From NCBI GenBank assembly GCA_021234155.1, contig JAJEKV010000016.1:1552001-1616000 (forward strand): DNA of 64,000 nt, in the 5' to 3' direction. The notes below the pieces were generated by a model, which was not told where the DNA came from, searched no databases, and saw nothing but the letters and a program-made list of their open reading frames with translations. How positions within the stretch are numbered: position 1 is the first letter of the stretch; the number at the start of each line of letters is the position of its first letter. The position numbers and the translations under genes were made by a program. The stretch comes from Isoetes taiwanensis. Its lineage: Eukaryota > Streptophyta > Lycopodiopsida > Isoetales > Isoetaceae. Positions 12,824 through 25,019 of this stretch are shown piece after piece.

Positions 12824-14701
12824 ATGGAAGAACAGGGGCGGGGCCAAGAGATTTGGATCTGCAGCGCTTGCACTTTCCATAACAGGGTTATAAACAGGGC
12901 CTGTGCAATGTGTTCGCAGATTCGCGGTTTTCAGAACTCTGATATTATGCATTTTTTTGCCGCTTCAAGACGATTAGGATCTTCTTCTAACTCCGGCGTG
13001 GCTATGGAGGGAAATGCCCAGCAGCCCACATTCTCTATGTGCACCGTTTCTAGATTTGTGGGCGGTGCTGTTTCCAGAGCATTGACAGGGGTTTTTGCAA
13101 TAGGTAATAAAAATGTCTTTCTTTCTGTGCAAATGTTTCGGGGGTTTCCTTTTCAGCTTTTGATTTCCGTTCCGGTGCATCGAACATAACCTTTTCTTCT
13201 GTTTTTATTCTTGAAACCGATTCTGGGTTCTGCTGATTTGATCTTATTCCATACTTTTCATCGATTTTTCTTATAGAATACCTCTGTTTTGCCACTCTGT
13301 GAAGCATTGATCACATTCCGAGGCTTTTAATATATTATTTTCTGTCCTCCTCCTTTAGATTCATTTTGTTGTTTACCCTGAATAGGGTAGATATTAAGAT
13401 TGAATAGGACAGAGCACAGAACAGTAGCATTTGCTTGGAATAGTCCAGAAATCAGAGGACAAAAATAAGAATAAATTAGCGAGATATTTGAGATAATATC
13501 TGATGATTTAGTGTTTGATCTTGTACAGTCGGCGCGTTTACTGGAGCTGTAACAGGGGCATTAGCCGGAAGAGCCACAGATAGCGGATTAATTCGCGGGG
13601 CAGGGCTGGGAGCAATTGCTGGAGCGGTTCTCTCTGTAGAATTTTTGGAGGCTACAAGAGCTTATTGGCAGGCTGAACACTCAGGATCAATCTCTGCTGC
13701 ATCTCTGGTAATCTCACATTCTGCACAAATTTGAATCAAATCTCCATTCTACCTCCATTTTGCTCCGTTTTTGCATCGAATTTGGCCGCTTTGACACAAA
13801 CCCAAATCAAATTTCAATTCAAAATCGCCCGTATGGATCCAGTTTTTGTGGCATTACCGTTGCACTGAATAATTCTGCTCTGTTTCCTAATCAGGCGGAG
13901 TTTGTGGAGGAAATTCTAAGCGGTCGGTTTCTGCAAGAGCAAGTTGGGCCTGCAATTCTGTCAGGCCATCACTGGCAGGTCTGTGTCATTTTGCAGCCCC
14001 CAATTTCGTCGGCTGCTCAGAAATCGTGATTTTTGATGATGTAATTTAATCTTTTTTGGTTTTTTCTTCAGGTTAGCATCGACAGCATACGCTACGAGGA
14101 GTTGTCGGAATGGTTCTCCTCTGCTGAAGAAGATCAAAAGGGCGCATCTGAGAACAATCTTCTCGCTTTGCCTTGGCATTTTGTGACCCAAAACCAGGAA
14201 AAATTCAAGGATTCCAATGCCGAATTCCTCTGCCCAATTTGTTTACAGGTGAGCTTCTGCATTTAAACATCTCGGCATTATTTCTACTTGATTTCTTCCC
14301 TGCTTTGCATCCTCTGCACAACTTATTTCTCAAAAATCTTCAACTCTGGCCGATTTCATTCAGTTTTGAGCATCTGGGTTCATTGTTTTTCCGATTGGTT
14401 CTTTGTTTCGAGAAACTGGGACATTTTTTGGGCAATTTGTGATCTACTCTACGGCATGGTTTTGAAGCATTTGAATGAATTTTTTGAAGGATAATTCAGA
14501 TTAGAGCAAGATTTGAGCATTTGAAAGCAGTTTTTTCTGATGATTCAGAGTTGATTTGATTGTTGCGTGCAGGAGATGCAAGAGGGAGAAAAGGCCAGAT
14601 CTCTTCCGCCATGTCTACATACGTTTCACATGAATTGCGTAGATAAATGGCTATGCGGCCATGGATCATGCCCTGTTTGTCGCCAAACTATTCACCAATA
14701 A
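12824..14701 (+). CDS. RING-H2 protein, NEP1-interacting-protein-like, with RanBP2 zinc finger
   Basis: Five exons with GT-AG introns: 12824-13103, 13529-13707, 13895-13978, 14072-14248 and 14573-14701. They total 849 nt, giving 282 residues in one uninterrupted frame. Residues about 9-31 form a RanBP2-type zinc finger (W-x-C-x2-C-x10-C-x2-C). Exon 2 encodes a glycine/alanine-rich hydrophobic segment ([19 protein letters not shown], then [19 protein letters not shown]) typical of NIP1/NIP2 proteins. Exons 4-5 encode a RING-H2 finger: CPIC, then CLHTFHMNC, then CPVC. In Arabidopsis, NIPs tether the nuclear-encoded plastid RNA polymerase to thylakoids, and the RING suggests E3 ubiquitin ligase activity. 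That function is inferred here. The start is the first ATG before the zinc finger. The family copies I recall lack the RanBP2 finger. The tandem duplications end about 400 bp upstream. Confidence 0.9.
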
Positions 14702-16900
14702 ACTAAAAAAGGAGCATTTGTATAGATCATCCATTGTACAGTGATCTTTTTAGTGATCTTTTTTGGTGCAAATATCTGTTGTGGCTGATATCCGTCGTAG
14801 TTATCAGCCCGAAATATTCTTTCTGGGGTGGATATCGTCTGTGCTTATCAGCCCATCATCATCATGTTTAGTATATGTGAAAATTAATATATCTGTTTTT
14901 GTTAAAAAATATTTTATAATTGTTTTGAAGAGCTATTTTTTTGTTGCAATTTTTCCTTGCCTTTTTTTTTCAGCATTAATGATTTGCATTTGCAAAACCA
15001 AATGTAATTTATCTGGTTTAACTTAATTTAAATCAAATATAAAATTCACTTAGTTTTTAACTTAATTGGCAAAAGTACTTTGATGCTCAAAAGAGTGGAT
15101 TTTGAGTGCCGTAAATATAGCAGGCAGTTATGTTTAAACCACAGACATATGCATAGCATATCTTGGTCTTTGTCGTGTTAAAACCACAAAAAAAGGAAAA
15201 AAAAAAGGCATAGTTATGGGAACATATATATATGCAAGCACGGCGTCGTCTCCTATCTCCGGTCTATTTTTTGGACTTTTCTAATTTTCAACCATTGATT
15301 TGGAAAAGATCACATCCAATGGCACAAAATAGTGCCACATCAGTTGTTGATGAGGTAGTGGTGCTACGTAGATAGGCTAGAATTGCAAAAAAAGGTTGTA
15401 GACTTGGTTGGGCCGGTGTGCTAAAAAGAAAATACATGTATAAGACAACGTCGTTTACAAGACCATCATTTTCATGATAGATCAACATCTAACTAACTAT
15501 ATATCAATTTAATAAGCAAAAATATCTAATTATGTATCCACTTAATAAGCGGAAATAAGAGGACTGATTTCTAGTATTATTAGAGTTGTCTTGTGGATGA
15601 ACACTTTCTTCTTGTTGAAGATATGATATGACATAGACATATTGAAGCTCCGATAATATGTGATGTATAAAGGTATGTGAATTTTCCATTAGAAGCCAAC
15701 CCTTATGAATTGCTACGAAGATTCGGTCATCATACAATGTATCACAAGCATGATGCAACGGGCCCATTGACAGGGTTTTTTCGTTGACCCCATGCTGGGG
15801 CCCCATAGCTGAGCTCTTTCATTGTGGCATTTGAGTCTCCTCAAGAACGTGTGCTGCAAATCCCATCTTCCTTGAAGCCGAAGTGCTGATAATCCTCCCC
15901 CTCAAGTAGTGCCATTTAAGGATACTCCTTGAAAAGCTAAGAACAAAATAGAAGTCATGCTAGTTGGTCAAACGAGCTCTAACTGGTCTATTCTCTAGTG
16001 GACATTAAAAATCCTTCTAAAAAATTACATATACAGAAGCTTGCCAGTCCATTCTACGTTAACTAATAGAAACATCTTCACCATATGTTGTGGAGGTTGC
16101 CAACAACCTATCTTATCAACTTTCCAACACCATTGCAGATTTATGCATATGTGACGTTGTAACTTACCTTCACTCATTTTCAAACGAGACTCGACATCTC
16201 CCTGTGCTCCCTAAGTGGCGCAATGAATATTTGTTTCTCCCTAATTGCACTGGGGGACCCTCGCTTAGCACCAACGCTACCCGATCCATACATGTCTAGT
16301 CTAGTTGTTGGCCACCAAACATAGCTTGATCCTCTATTGTCTCCATCCCTTCCTTATATATGATTGGCATGAGATATTTTTCCATCTCGATACGTGTTTT
16401 TTTCTCCTTCCTTGTATTTGGCTTACTTGATGGTGCGTAGGAGAATATATTATTTCATGACATCTATTACCTCCTTTATGTTATGACTTTGCCTAGCCCA
16501 CATAAGATTCAAGAACAACTGCTGACTGTTCGATTTCCAACATTATCAAGCTTGCTTTTATGCTATATTCTTACATACATTTTCCAAATTGTTGTATATT
16601 GGGACTAGGATTATATGCATTTGAATTTAGAGTCTAATTTTTCTATATGCCTCTAAAGTAGAATATACGTGCTTACTTCCTTCGATGAGAAGACGTTCCA
16701 AGTACATCTCAATTTTCACTTAAAGACAATGGGTTGTTTAACATGGGCATCTCATTGATTGAACTAGATTCTCTTCAAACATATTTAGCCCCTCAAGCTC
16801 GTGTACATTCTCTCAAGCTAATGCGTCTGCTGCTACCATAGATATTTCTACCCATCAAGCTAGTGCATTTGCTGCTACAGTAGAGGACGATGTTGGAGGA
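14702..16900. other. Intergenic with a MITE relic
   Basis: No gene supported. A fragment of the fold-back MITE arm is at 15131-15185 (GTTTAAACCACAGACATATG, then TTGGTCTTTGTCGTGTTAAA). The rest is AT-rich with short chance frames. Confidence 0.4.
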
Positions 16901-16935
16901 GCTATTAGTACTGGATGGGAAAGTGATCATAGTGA

Positions 16936-17200
16936 GGAAGTCAAGAAGGGAAAGAAAATAAAGAATGATTGGGCTGCAGGAAGCAAGCTTAAAATTAATT
17001 GGATTGAGAGTTATCTCTACATTGAAGAGGGACCATAGTTTAAGGGTTGACCACAACTCATCGTGTTCCATGTTCGTGGAAGGAGAAGGGGCCATTGATG
17101 TTGCAACTAGAAGGAATACTATTGAGAAGCATATGAGAAAGATTTATACCAGGCAAACCACGGATTGGAACAAAAAGTGTTTGGTACAGTGTAATAAATA
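16936..17200 (+). pseudogene. Possible zinc-finger N-terminus of a hAT-like transposase
   Basis: One frame reads NDWAAGSKLKINWIESYLYIEEG. After a frameshift it continues with RDHSLRVDHNSSCSMF, GAIDVATRR and NTIEKHMRK. The layout W-x-E-x-Y-x-Y-I, a cysteine-containing 'SMF' segment, then a basic H-x-R-K helix resembles the BED/TTF-type finger at the start of some hAT-family and ZNF862-like proteins. Only one of the expected cysteines is left and the frame is broken. No transposase body follows before the copia element. Low certainty. Confidence 0.3.
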
Positions 17201-17457
17201 GCTAAACACAACAAAAATGTTGAAGCTTATTACCTTGCAGAGTGCAAGCCAGGGCCTAATCTTCCAAATGGTTTAGGATGTATGGTTTGTTAGGATTGCT
17301 ATGTTGAGTTTTCTTATTGCCAAAATCATATATTATGTGATATTACAGTTTGGAGGTATTTGTATACGCTAGTATTTTAATTTATTGTTTTTTAGCATGG
17401 CAATACTTGGCATTTGGCTTTTGGGCAATGGTTTGTGAAGTTTATGGTGGTGAATAC

Positions 17458-17838
17458 TGTTAACGGAATTGATTCCGCCGGTTATCCGCTGCCTCCATAC
17501 CAACGTACATCTTCGCCACGTCATCCCCTAAGCCATATAGGCTTGTCCACCTCATTGATCCATGACTCCAATAGTCATACCTTTTCCAATAGCCATGCCC
17601 TTTCTCAATAGACATGCCCTCATGACCTTTCATATACCCTTTCACCTGCTTACATAAACTGTCCTATTTTCCATATTCTCAATACATTCAACTCAAGCAT
17701 TCCACAACTACGGGGGAGCCCTTCCAGTCTGCTACTGTCTCTCAAGACAGATATGTATTCTCAAATTCATACATGAATATATGATTTCATTATCTATTCA
17801 ATATTGTATGAATATATAAGATTCTTGTTTTTCTGCCA
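17458..17838 (+). repeat. Copia 5' LTR
   Basis: 381 bp, beginning TGTTAACGGAATTGATTCC and ending TTCTGCCA. A TATA-like AATATATAAG lies near its 3' part (17810-17822). It is a close match to the 3' LTR apart from substitutions and the extra repeat there. Confidence 0.9.
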
Positions 17839-17925
17839 ATTTTATGGTATCAGAGTTTGGTTTCTCACGATCCAAGCAATGACCATCAAGAAAGGTGATA
17901 TGTCTCACAAGTTTCATGTTCTTCT

Positions 17926-18920
17926 TTGACTAAGTATTGTAGCAGTTGGCTTTTAGATTCAGCATGCACTGCTCATATGACTCCACACCGTGATTCTTTT
18001 ATCACATATCAGAAGATGCCACCTGGGCAGATTGTTCTCTTAGGAGATGATAGTCCCCTCAGTATCGAAGGACAAGGCAATGTTTCGGTGCAAACGCCTG
18101 ATGGATCGACCAAAACAATACATGATATATTACATGTAACTCGTTTGACCAAGAACTTGCTCTCAGTTAGCAAGATTTATGATGTTGGCTTAAAAGTCCA
18201 ATTTGGCATCAATGAGTGCCAACTTCAAGATTCCCAAGGACGCAAACTTGCTCAAGACGTATGCGAAGGAAGTCTCTATAGATTCCCGCTTTCTAATGTG
18301 CCTCAACCTCTGTCAATGCAGTGACCACCCCTCCCAATGATGTTTATCAATGGCACTTACAATTGGGACATGCTGGACTGCATGTCTTGAAGCAACTCCA
18401 CTCCAAAAAGATGGTTCGAGATTTCAATATTCAGCCAAATACCAGTTTGCCAGTATGTGAAGCATGTTTAATTGGCAAGCATCATCGGTTATCTTTTTCT
18501 AAGGTCAGTCATTCAAGAGCCGAGCATCCACTTGACTTGGTATACACTGACATTGGTGAGTCCGAAATACTTTCTGATAATGGCTGTAAATATTTCATCA
18601 TCACATTTATTGATGATTATTCTAGATACACCACTATGTATTTTCTTAAAAAGAAATCTGCAGCTTTAGAAGCTTTTAAAGAATACAAAGCTCTAGCTGA
18701 GAACCAACTTGGACGAACCATCAAATGTCTCAGATCTGATAATGGTGGTGAATATACCTCCAAGGCGTTCACAAGCTTCTGTGCACAACATGGAATTGAC
18801 AGAAACTTAACGACCCCATACTCTCCTCAATAGAATGGTGTAGCCGAAAGTGCAAGAATTATGTTGCATTTGAGTCAACTTCCTCATTATTTTTGGGCCG
18901 AAGCTCTAGCAACAGCTACC
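17926..18920 (+). pseudogene. Copia protease-integrase region, broken
   Basis: 17926-18324 encodes the aspartic protease around WLLDSACTAHMT and the domain linking to integrase (D-I-L-H-V-x6-L-L-S-V). 18321-18833 continues with the GAG-pre-integrase finger (H-L-Q-L-G-H, C-E-A-C) and the integrase core with YTDIG and RSDNGGEY. A TAG replaces a glutamine codon in SPQ-NGVAES at about 18831-18833. Beyond it the rest of integrase has shrunk to a few dozen codons with more stops. The protease site reads D-S-A where copia normally has D-S-G. Confidence 0.9.
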
Positions 18921-19135
18921 TATATTCAAAATTGATTGCCCACACAAGCATTGCGAGATCAAACTCCATATGAAGCTTGGAGTCTTCCTTGCAAATATTA
19001 AAGAAGCATTTTGCTATGCCCATAGCTGGTGATCCATTGACTCTTAAAGATGCTTTATCACATCCAAATTTCAAAGAATGGCATGATGCTATGGCTTCTG
19101 AATATGATTCTTTCATGAAGAATTGAACATGGACC

Positions 19136-20026
19136 TTGCAACCACTCCCACCTGGGTGCAAGGCAATTGGTTATAAGTGGCTCTTTAAACGCAAATACAA
19201 ACCTGATGGATCCATTGATCGTTATAAAGCAAGATTAGTAGCAAAAGGATATTCTCAAATTGAAGGGATGGATTACCTTGATACCTTCTCACCTGTTGTC
19301 AAAATGACATCCAGCAGAACTCTCCTCACACTTGCTGCTGCTCAAGATATGCACATCCATCAACTGGATGTTAAGACTGCATTTCTCAATGGTAACTTGG
19401 AAGAAGATATCTTCATGAAACAACCTGAAGGTTATGTTCAACCCGGACAAGAGACTCTAGTATGCAAGTTACATAAGGCTTTATATGGCCTCAAACAGTC
19501 TCCACGAGCATGGTATCAACAGATTGACACATTTCTCAAGTCACATAGCTATGAGCAAGGGGGAGCAGACAATAACATCTATATCAAGAAAAGGAACTGT
19601 CATATTTTGCTCCTAGCTTTGTATGTGGATGATGCCATATTAATAAGCAACAACTTGAATTTTCTGAGCGAGTGTAAACACGCTCTTGCCAAAGAATTTC
19701 AAATGACTAATTATGGTGAAATTGCTTACTACTTAGGAATCCAAGTCCTAAGAAATCGGAAAAAGAAGACAATTCATCTCAGTCAACAAAAATATATTGA
19801 AGACCTCTTGAAGAAATTTGAGATGGATAAGAGCAAGCCAATAAGCACTCCAATGAATATGAATATAAAATTGTCCAAAGATATGTGTCCTCAAAATCCT
19901 CAAGAAGAAGAGATTATGAAGAATACACCCTATGCAAGTGCAGTAGGCAGTCTCATGTATGTTGTTATATGTACAAGACCCGACATTGCTCACGCAGTCA
20001 GTTTTATGAGCCAATTCTTTGAGTAA
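19136..20026 (+). pseudogene. Copia reverse transcriptase
   Basis: Open frame of about 296 codons beginning inside the domain (GYKWLFKRKYKPDG) with LVAKGYSQ, QLDVKTAFLNG, KALYGLKQSPRAW and the catalytic YVDDA at about 19621-19635. It ends in a stop caused by a frameshift at 20024-20026 after the TRPDIAHAVS motif. RNase H follows in another frame. Synthesis of element cDNA would be its role in an intact copy. Confidence 0.92.
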
Positions 20027-20765
20027 TCCAGGACCTTTGCACTGGGTTGCAATGAAGAGAATTCTTCACTATCTTTTGGGAAACCCTAACTTTGGACTTA
20101 CACTACAAGGTGGTTCGCTTACACTTACAGGATATAGTGATGCTTCTTATGCTAGTGATGTTGAAATTTGCAAGTCCACAACTGGATATTGTTTTCAACT
20201 TGGAAAAAGCACCATCTCCTGGTGTAGTAAAAAGCAACCTACAATTTCCTTATCAAGTGCTGAAGCCGAATATATAGCTATTTGCCAAGCAACAAAAGAA
20301 GCTATATGGATCTGTAGGTTACTTGAAGACATCATGATACCTTCCCAAGGACTAGTGTTAATCAAGACTGATAGCACAAGTTGCATGAGCATGACAACAC
20401 AACCAAGAATCAATGCTAGATCAAAACATATTGAGATCCAGTATCACTTTGTACGAGAAAAGATTCTTGAGAAGAAGATTCAACTTCAATATTGCCCCAC
20501 TGAAGACACGGTAGCAGATTTTCTTACAAAACCTCTACCGAAAGACAAATTTTTTCAATGCAGACAAAGCCTCAACATAGAGGACAGTCCGACGACATCG
20601 GCTACGGGGAGTGTTAAGGGAATTGATTCCACTAGTTATCCGCTGCCTCCATACCAACGTATATCTTTGCCGCGTCATCCCCTAAGCCACATAGGCTTGT
20701 CCACCTCATTGATCCATGACTCCAATAGTCATACCTTTTCCAATAGCCATGTCCTTTCCAAATAG
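20019..20765 (+). pseudogene. Copia RNase H and read-through into 3' LTR
   Basis: Frame contains HWVAMKRILHYL, YSDASYASD, KSTTGYCF, SSAEAEY and LTKPL, the usual copia RNase H signature. In the family the second motif is normally D-A-D-W-A-G-D. The frame runs past the end of RNase H, through the purine tract and into the LTR. It overlaps the reverse transcriptase frame by a few bases, which marks the frameshift. Confidence 0.9.
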
Positions 20766-21014
20766 ACATGCCCTCATGACCTTTCATATACCCTTTCACC
20801 TGCTTACATAAGCTGTCCTATTTTCCATATTCTCAATACATTCAACTCAAGCATTCCATAACTACGGGGGAGCCCTTCCACAACTACGAGGGAGCCCTTT
20901 CAGTCTGCTACTGTCTCTTGAGACAGATATGTATTCTCAAATTCATACATGAATATACGATTTCATAATCTATTTAATTTTGTATGAATATAATAGATTC
21001 TTGTTTTTCTGCCA
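20612..21014 (+). repeat. Copia 3' LTR with internal duplication
   Basis: 403 bp, same ends as the 5' LTR. It carries an extra copy of about 22 bp around 20862-20900 (ACTACGGGGGAGCCCTTCCA repeated with substitutions). That accounts for its greater length. Confidence 0.9.
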
Positions 21015-22060
21015 TATGCATTATATTTAATTTCAAATACATGGTAAAATTGGTGAATATGGTTTTAGCATGGTAAATATTTTGATCTTTTGATAGAAGG
21101 CATAGAGGCATCCAAATTGGGAGCCCATTTTTGTTGCTTTTTAGCTTTCGGATCAGGCTAATTTGGAATAAGTTGTATGTTGGTGTTGTGGCCCTGATTT
21201 GCATGTCATATTTGCCACTGATGTGGCCGATTTGGAAGCTGTCACAGCATTCGATTTGTTGCATGATATCTGGGCTGATTTGTTGCATGATGGAAGAATT
21301 TGGGCTATTGTGGCAAGCCGACCTTGATTTGAGGTTTTTTCATATCTCTTGCTATGTCGAGAGTTGTCCGCTTATGCAGGTTAGAATCTTGTAGTTCAAT
21401 AATCTTGCTTATTCTTTGCTCTTGGACGTCGGGGGGTTTCACTTTGTTAGAGGTTTTTTGCAAATTCAAGAAGATGCCTTTGTTATTACCTGGTATTTGT
21501 TTGTCCTTAGATTCGTTCTTGTTGTTTATGCATTTGAAATGCCAAATTCGTGCATATGAGTTTCTTAGCTTCATTCCACAGACTAATATTTCTCCTATAA
21601 TCTCTGATCAGGAGTGTTGCAGAATCCGGAGCAGATTGCACCTTCGTATTCCGTCTCTTGGCGCATGGTGTATTAGGTGATTTTGCCCCAACCATTGAGA
21701 TGGTCCTCTCATTAAATATGAACCTGGATCTATTTCATATTGCTAATAAGCCAAATGTTTGTATTATTGTGGATGAGGTGTTCTTGAATATTGTTAGTCT
21801 TTGTAGTAGACTATCCACATTTGGTCCCAGCTAGCAACAATTTTAGCGAATTTAAATCCTTGAATTGATCTTTTGTTGACTGCATTAGAGCATAGTCATT
21901 GTAGGCTCACCACCAGTCAAGCAATCATCACGTGGGCTGCTATGAGCAAGGTAAGAGGATTGTGTACAAGATTAAAAACCCCTGCCTCGAAGGTTTTTGA
22001 AGGAAAACCCTTAACAATAATAAGTCCAAAGATGAATTGTACAATTTGGAAATGTCAATG
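21015..22060. other. Intergenic, nothing recognised
   Basis: Short unrelated frames only. No domain recognised. Confidence 0.4.
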
Positions 22061-22067
22061 TAATGAT

Positions 22068-22280
22068 CGAGGGCACAATTGAGCCCTTATGTCCATTATC
22101 TCCTTGGATATAAGATGCTAGTGTGCCCATCGAAGGTGTGTTCATCAATACAGATGGCTCTCATCTTCAGTAAGTAATGATTGAGGGCACAATTGAGCCT
22201 TTATGTCCATAATCTCCTTGGATGTAAGATGCTAATATTCCCACCGAAGGTGTATTCATCAATACATGATGGCTCTCACA
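22068..22280. repeat. Two-copy tandem repeat, about 105 bp unit
   Basis: The segment starting GAGGGCACAATTGAGCC at about 22070 is repeated starting at about 22178, including CTCCTTGGAT, TAAGATGCTA and CATCAATACA, with substitutions. Confidence 0.8.
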
Positions 22281-22282
22281 TT

Positions 22283-22905
22283 GCAACCTCCTCTTCCTCC
22301 TTTGGCACAGTGGCAACTAAGTGTTTCTAAAGCAAAGCACACCTTGGTTTGGTCTAGAGTGTGGGACAAGAATGTTATACCAAAATAGTCAGTTCTCTTG
22401 TGGTAGATTGTGCATAGAGCATTGAGGACTAATGTTCGAGTTCACTCCTTCAAGCCAAATATCAGTCCCCTGTGTCCAATCTGCAAGGGTGCACCCGAAT
22501 CAATTGAGCGTTGTTTTCTACTTTGTAGTGATCTCTCTCGCATTTGGTCAGCTATGCACTCTTCCTTATATACTCGCCTCATGAGTCAGCAAATTCTCTT
22601 GGGCATCTACCCTGGCAGATGGCCTCACTTCAAGAAGCGGGCATTCAATACCTGCAGGGCACTGATTTGTTGGTTGAGTTGGAAGCACAGATGCCATATG
22701 ATCTTCAGAGGTTTGAACACCCCTTCTGCGGAACTCTACAAAGAGAGAAAAACTCGCTGCATGATCAGTCCTTGGCTTTGAAATTACGTCCAGATGTCAA
22801 GGATGAGGTTTGGGGTTACCTGGGTTACCTCACTCTCTCGTGACTTCCCATTGTATTAGCATCTTCCTATTAATATAAAGTTTCTTCGTTCTTCCAAAAA
22901 AAACT
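22283..22905 (+). mobile_element. LINE 3' fragment with zf-RVT domain and poly(A)
   Basis: Plus-strand frame starts with PPLAQWQLS and a broken W-S-R-V-W-D-K, then HRALRTNVRVHSF, CPICKGAPE and ERCFLLC. This is the same zf-RVT domain as in the LINEs at 2.5 and 51.6 kb. After the stop near 22781 there are about 100 bp, an ATATAAAG-type signal and a short A run at 22897-22905. Strongly 5' truncated, with stops near 22387 and 22400. Confidence 0.8.
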
Positions 22906-24368
22906 AGCAAAAAGGAGCAACAAAAGGCTTGGGTAGTTTTAGGCTTAGATTAAGTTTTGCATTTGATTAGGTTAGATTGTTTACATGATGTTTTTTTTTG
23001 TTTTTTAAAGGTATATCATTATCACAACATATATAAGTCAGTGTGATTTTTTGTTTGATGTAATATTTCCGTTTCAGGAAAAAGCTTGAGAGCGACGCGT
23101 GTCCCTAAAAAACATTAACTGAAAATTAAAAAAGAAAAGTGACTCGAGCGCAACACGTGTATAAGCGATGTTCCCTTTTTCTTTCTTTTTTCCCCCTTTC
23201 TTGCTCCGCTCTGGCTATGGCAAATCCGTCTTTCGGCCCCTGGAATACAGGCTATGGCTATGGCGAACCTTCAGAATTGCTGCCATTGATGTCGGCATAA
23301 TATGGTTTCTTGAATGTTACATTTTTCTGGCACCATCGAAACTCATAGAAAAAGTCTGGGTTTGAGCTCATAGACGAAGAAATCAAAGGCGAGTCCTCTA
23401 CTTGCCGATGAAAGCTTTCTGTGGGCGGAAAGAATAGGAAAATCCACAAATGGGAATCTACCGTTTTGTTACATGAAGGGACGCTTTTGGAGCAGATCAA
23501 AATAGACCAGTTCGCCATTCTTATGCTTCAACGGAATGGGAAGGGGGTTGATTACCCACATCAACAAGCAGGGGATTTTTGAAGTTTAGTCCTGCTGATG
23601 AAAATGCTGATGGCCGCTTGAATGTCGCTGTGAACAGAGTTCGCAACAACCGTCAAGATTGCAAGATTGCAGAATGACTATTTTGCTCTGTGGAGGTTTT
23701 TTTGCATGGCCGCAAACTGCATGGCGCTCTACTGCTATTTCTCGTGCTACTTAGCTTTGATCTTCTCTAATCTGATCACCTGCAGGGGACTATTCTCTAC
23801 GAATTTTGGAGGCATGTTGGCTATTATTAGAGATTTCTAGCAATTAATAGAGACTGGGCATGGTTTTAGACTGCAAGTAATCATATAGATAATCGCTAGG
23901 CATAGGTATATATAGCTGAGATTTAGGGCCAACTATGGTGATGGTTTAATTTTTGTGCCGACCAATCCATCTGCAAGCCCAAGCAGGACATAATAAGGAT
24001 ATTGCCCAATGTTGTAATTAAGACTGAAGAAAACCCCAACATCAGCTATGGCGACACGGTAGCCAAGGCAATTATGTTTTTCCTTATGGCTATATTTCTC
24101 TTTAGTATTTTTCTGAAAACTCTGCTTGGTATGCAGGGGCTTGCATCAGGATCTTACCAAAGTTAAAGCGACCCAGCACAACCAATCATGTCATCTTATC
24201 AAATGGTGAATAACAGCTCCAACAAATCTTCAGCTTTTGAGTTTCTTACCATGGAATCAGGCTCTTTTGTAAATTAATGTTACTCGTTTCTGCATCGATT
24301 CAAGCAGCTGATCAAAGATAAAAAAGTTTTTTTGAATTGCATGCAGATTGCGGCCATAGAAAATCGTA
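22906..24368. other. Upstream region of the HIPP gene
   Basis: No other gene supported. A 3' splice-like sequence (TTGCATGCAG) ends at about 24346, 22 bp before the HIPP start codon. It could belong to a 5' UTR intron. A short ATG frame at 23217 (27 codons) is of unknown meaning. Confidence 0.35.
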
Positions 24369-24908
24369 ATGTCGCGTGAGCGCTGCCATTGCGGCCATGG
24401 CTATGGCCAGCACTGTTACTGTTACTGTTCATGTCCGGAGCATAGAAAAGAGCCTGACAAAAAACCCAAAGAGGTTATTCTCAAGGAGGACATGACATGC
24501 AACAAGTGCCAATGCGCCGTCATGAAAGCTCTACAATCACTGAAAGGTAAAAACAATAACAAACTTTTTTTCCATTAATTTACAGTTCTGAAGCTTGGAC
24601 TAACTTTGTTGGATCATTTACATTATGTTGTCCAAGATACATTCTGTTGTCCAGGAGTAGAATTCGTGGAGATTGATATGAAGAAGGAGATGGTTAAAAT
24701 TAAAGGGTCTACCACAGAAGACAAGTGTATTAAGAAGATACAAAAGCTAGGCAAGGCGGTGCAGAAATGGAACGAGGATGGCCCAAAAGCTAGGCCTGAG
24801 ATAATTGCGGTATATCAGCCGGCTTATCCCCCCTTCAATCCGTGTTATTCGTATTGTTCGGGCCCATGCTATTGCCATGCTGGTGGCCAAGGATGTGCTA
24901 TCATGTAA
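24369..24908 (+). CDS. Heavy-metal-associated isoprenylated plant protein (HIPP)
   Basis: Two exons, 24369-24546 and 24655-24908, give 143 residues in one frame (split codon K-G at the junction, GT-AG intron of 108 bp). The middle is a heavy-metal-associated domain: MTCNKC as the M-x-C-x2-C metal site, then [19 protein letters not shown] and VKIKG. The last four residues are CAIM, a CaaX box for prenylation, which places it in the HIPP family. The N-terminus is rich in Cys and His ([17 protein letters not shown]), as is the C-terminus ([12 protein letters not shown]). HIPPs bind metal ions and act in metal homeostasis and stress, usually at membranes. That role is inferred. The start is the only ATG upstream in frame close to the domain. 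Confidence 0.88.
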
Positions 24909-25019
24909 TGTGGAAGATCAAGAAGGAGATCATTGTGGCAATCAGATTCCGATAACATTTGGGGCACAAATTCATGGTAGTAGTACTTCCGAAAAGGCCA
25001 CAGTTGTTAGTGCATACAA

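Larger units (their letters stand above)
17458..21014 (+). mobile_element. Ty1/copia LTR retrotransposon, gag-deleted
   Basis: LTRs at 17458-17838 and 20612-21014 share TG...CA ends. A primer-binding site TGGTATCAGAG complementary to initiator tRNA-Met starts at 17844. A G-rich purine tract (ACGGGGAG) precedes the 3' LTR. Only about 90 bp separate the primer site from the protease, so gag is deleted. Pol order is protease, integrase, reverse transcriptase, RNase H, as in copia. Stops and frameshifts interrupt pol several times. The flanking 5-mers AATAC and TATGC do not match, so no target duplication remains or the ends are rearranged. The element is non-autonomous. Confidence 0.93.

Noticed and set aside
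17390-21083. TTTTAGCATGG on both sides of the copia element as a long target duplication
   Set aside because: It lies 50-60 bp outside both LTR ends and copia duplications are 5 bp; probably coincidence.
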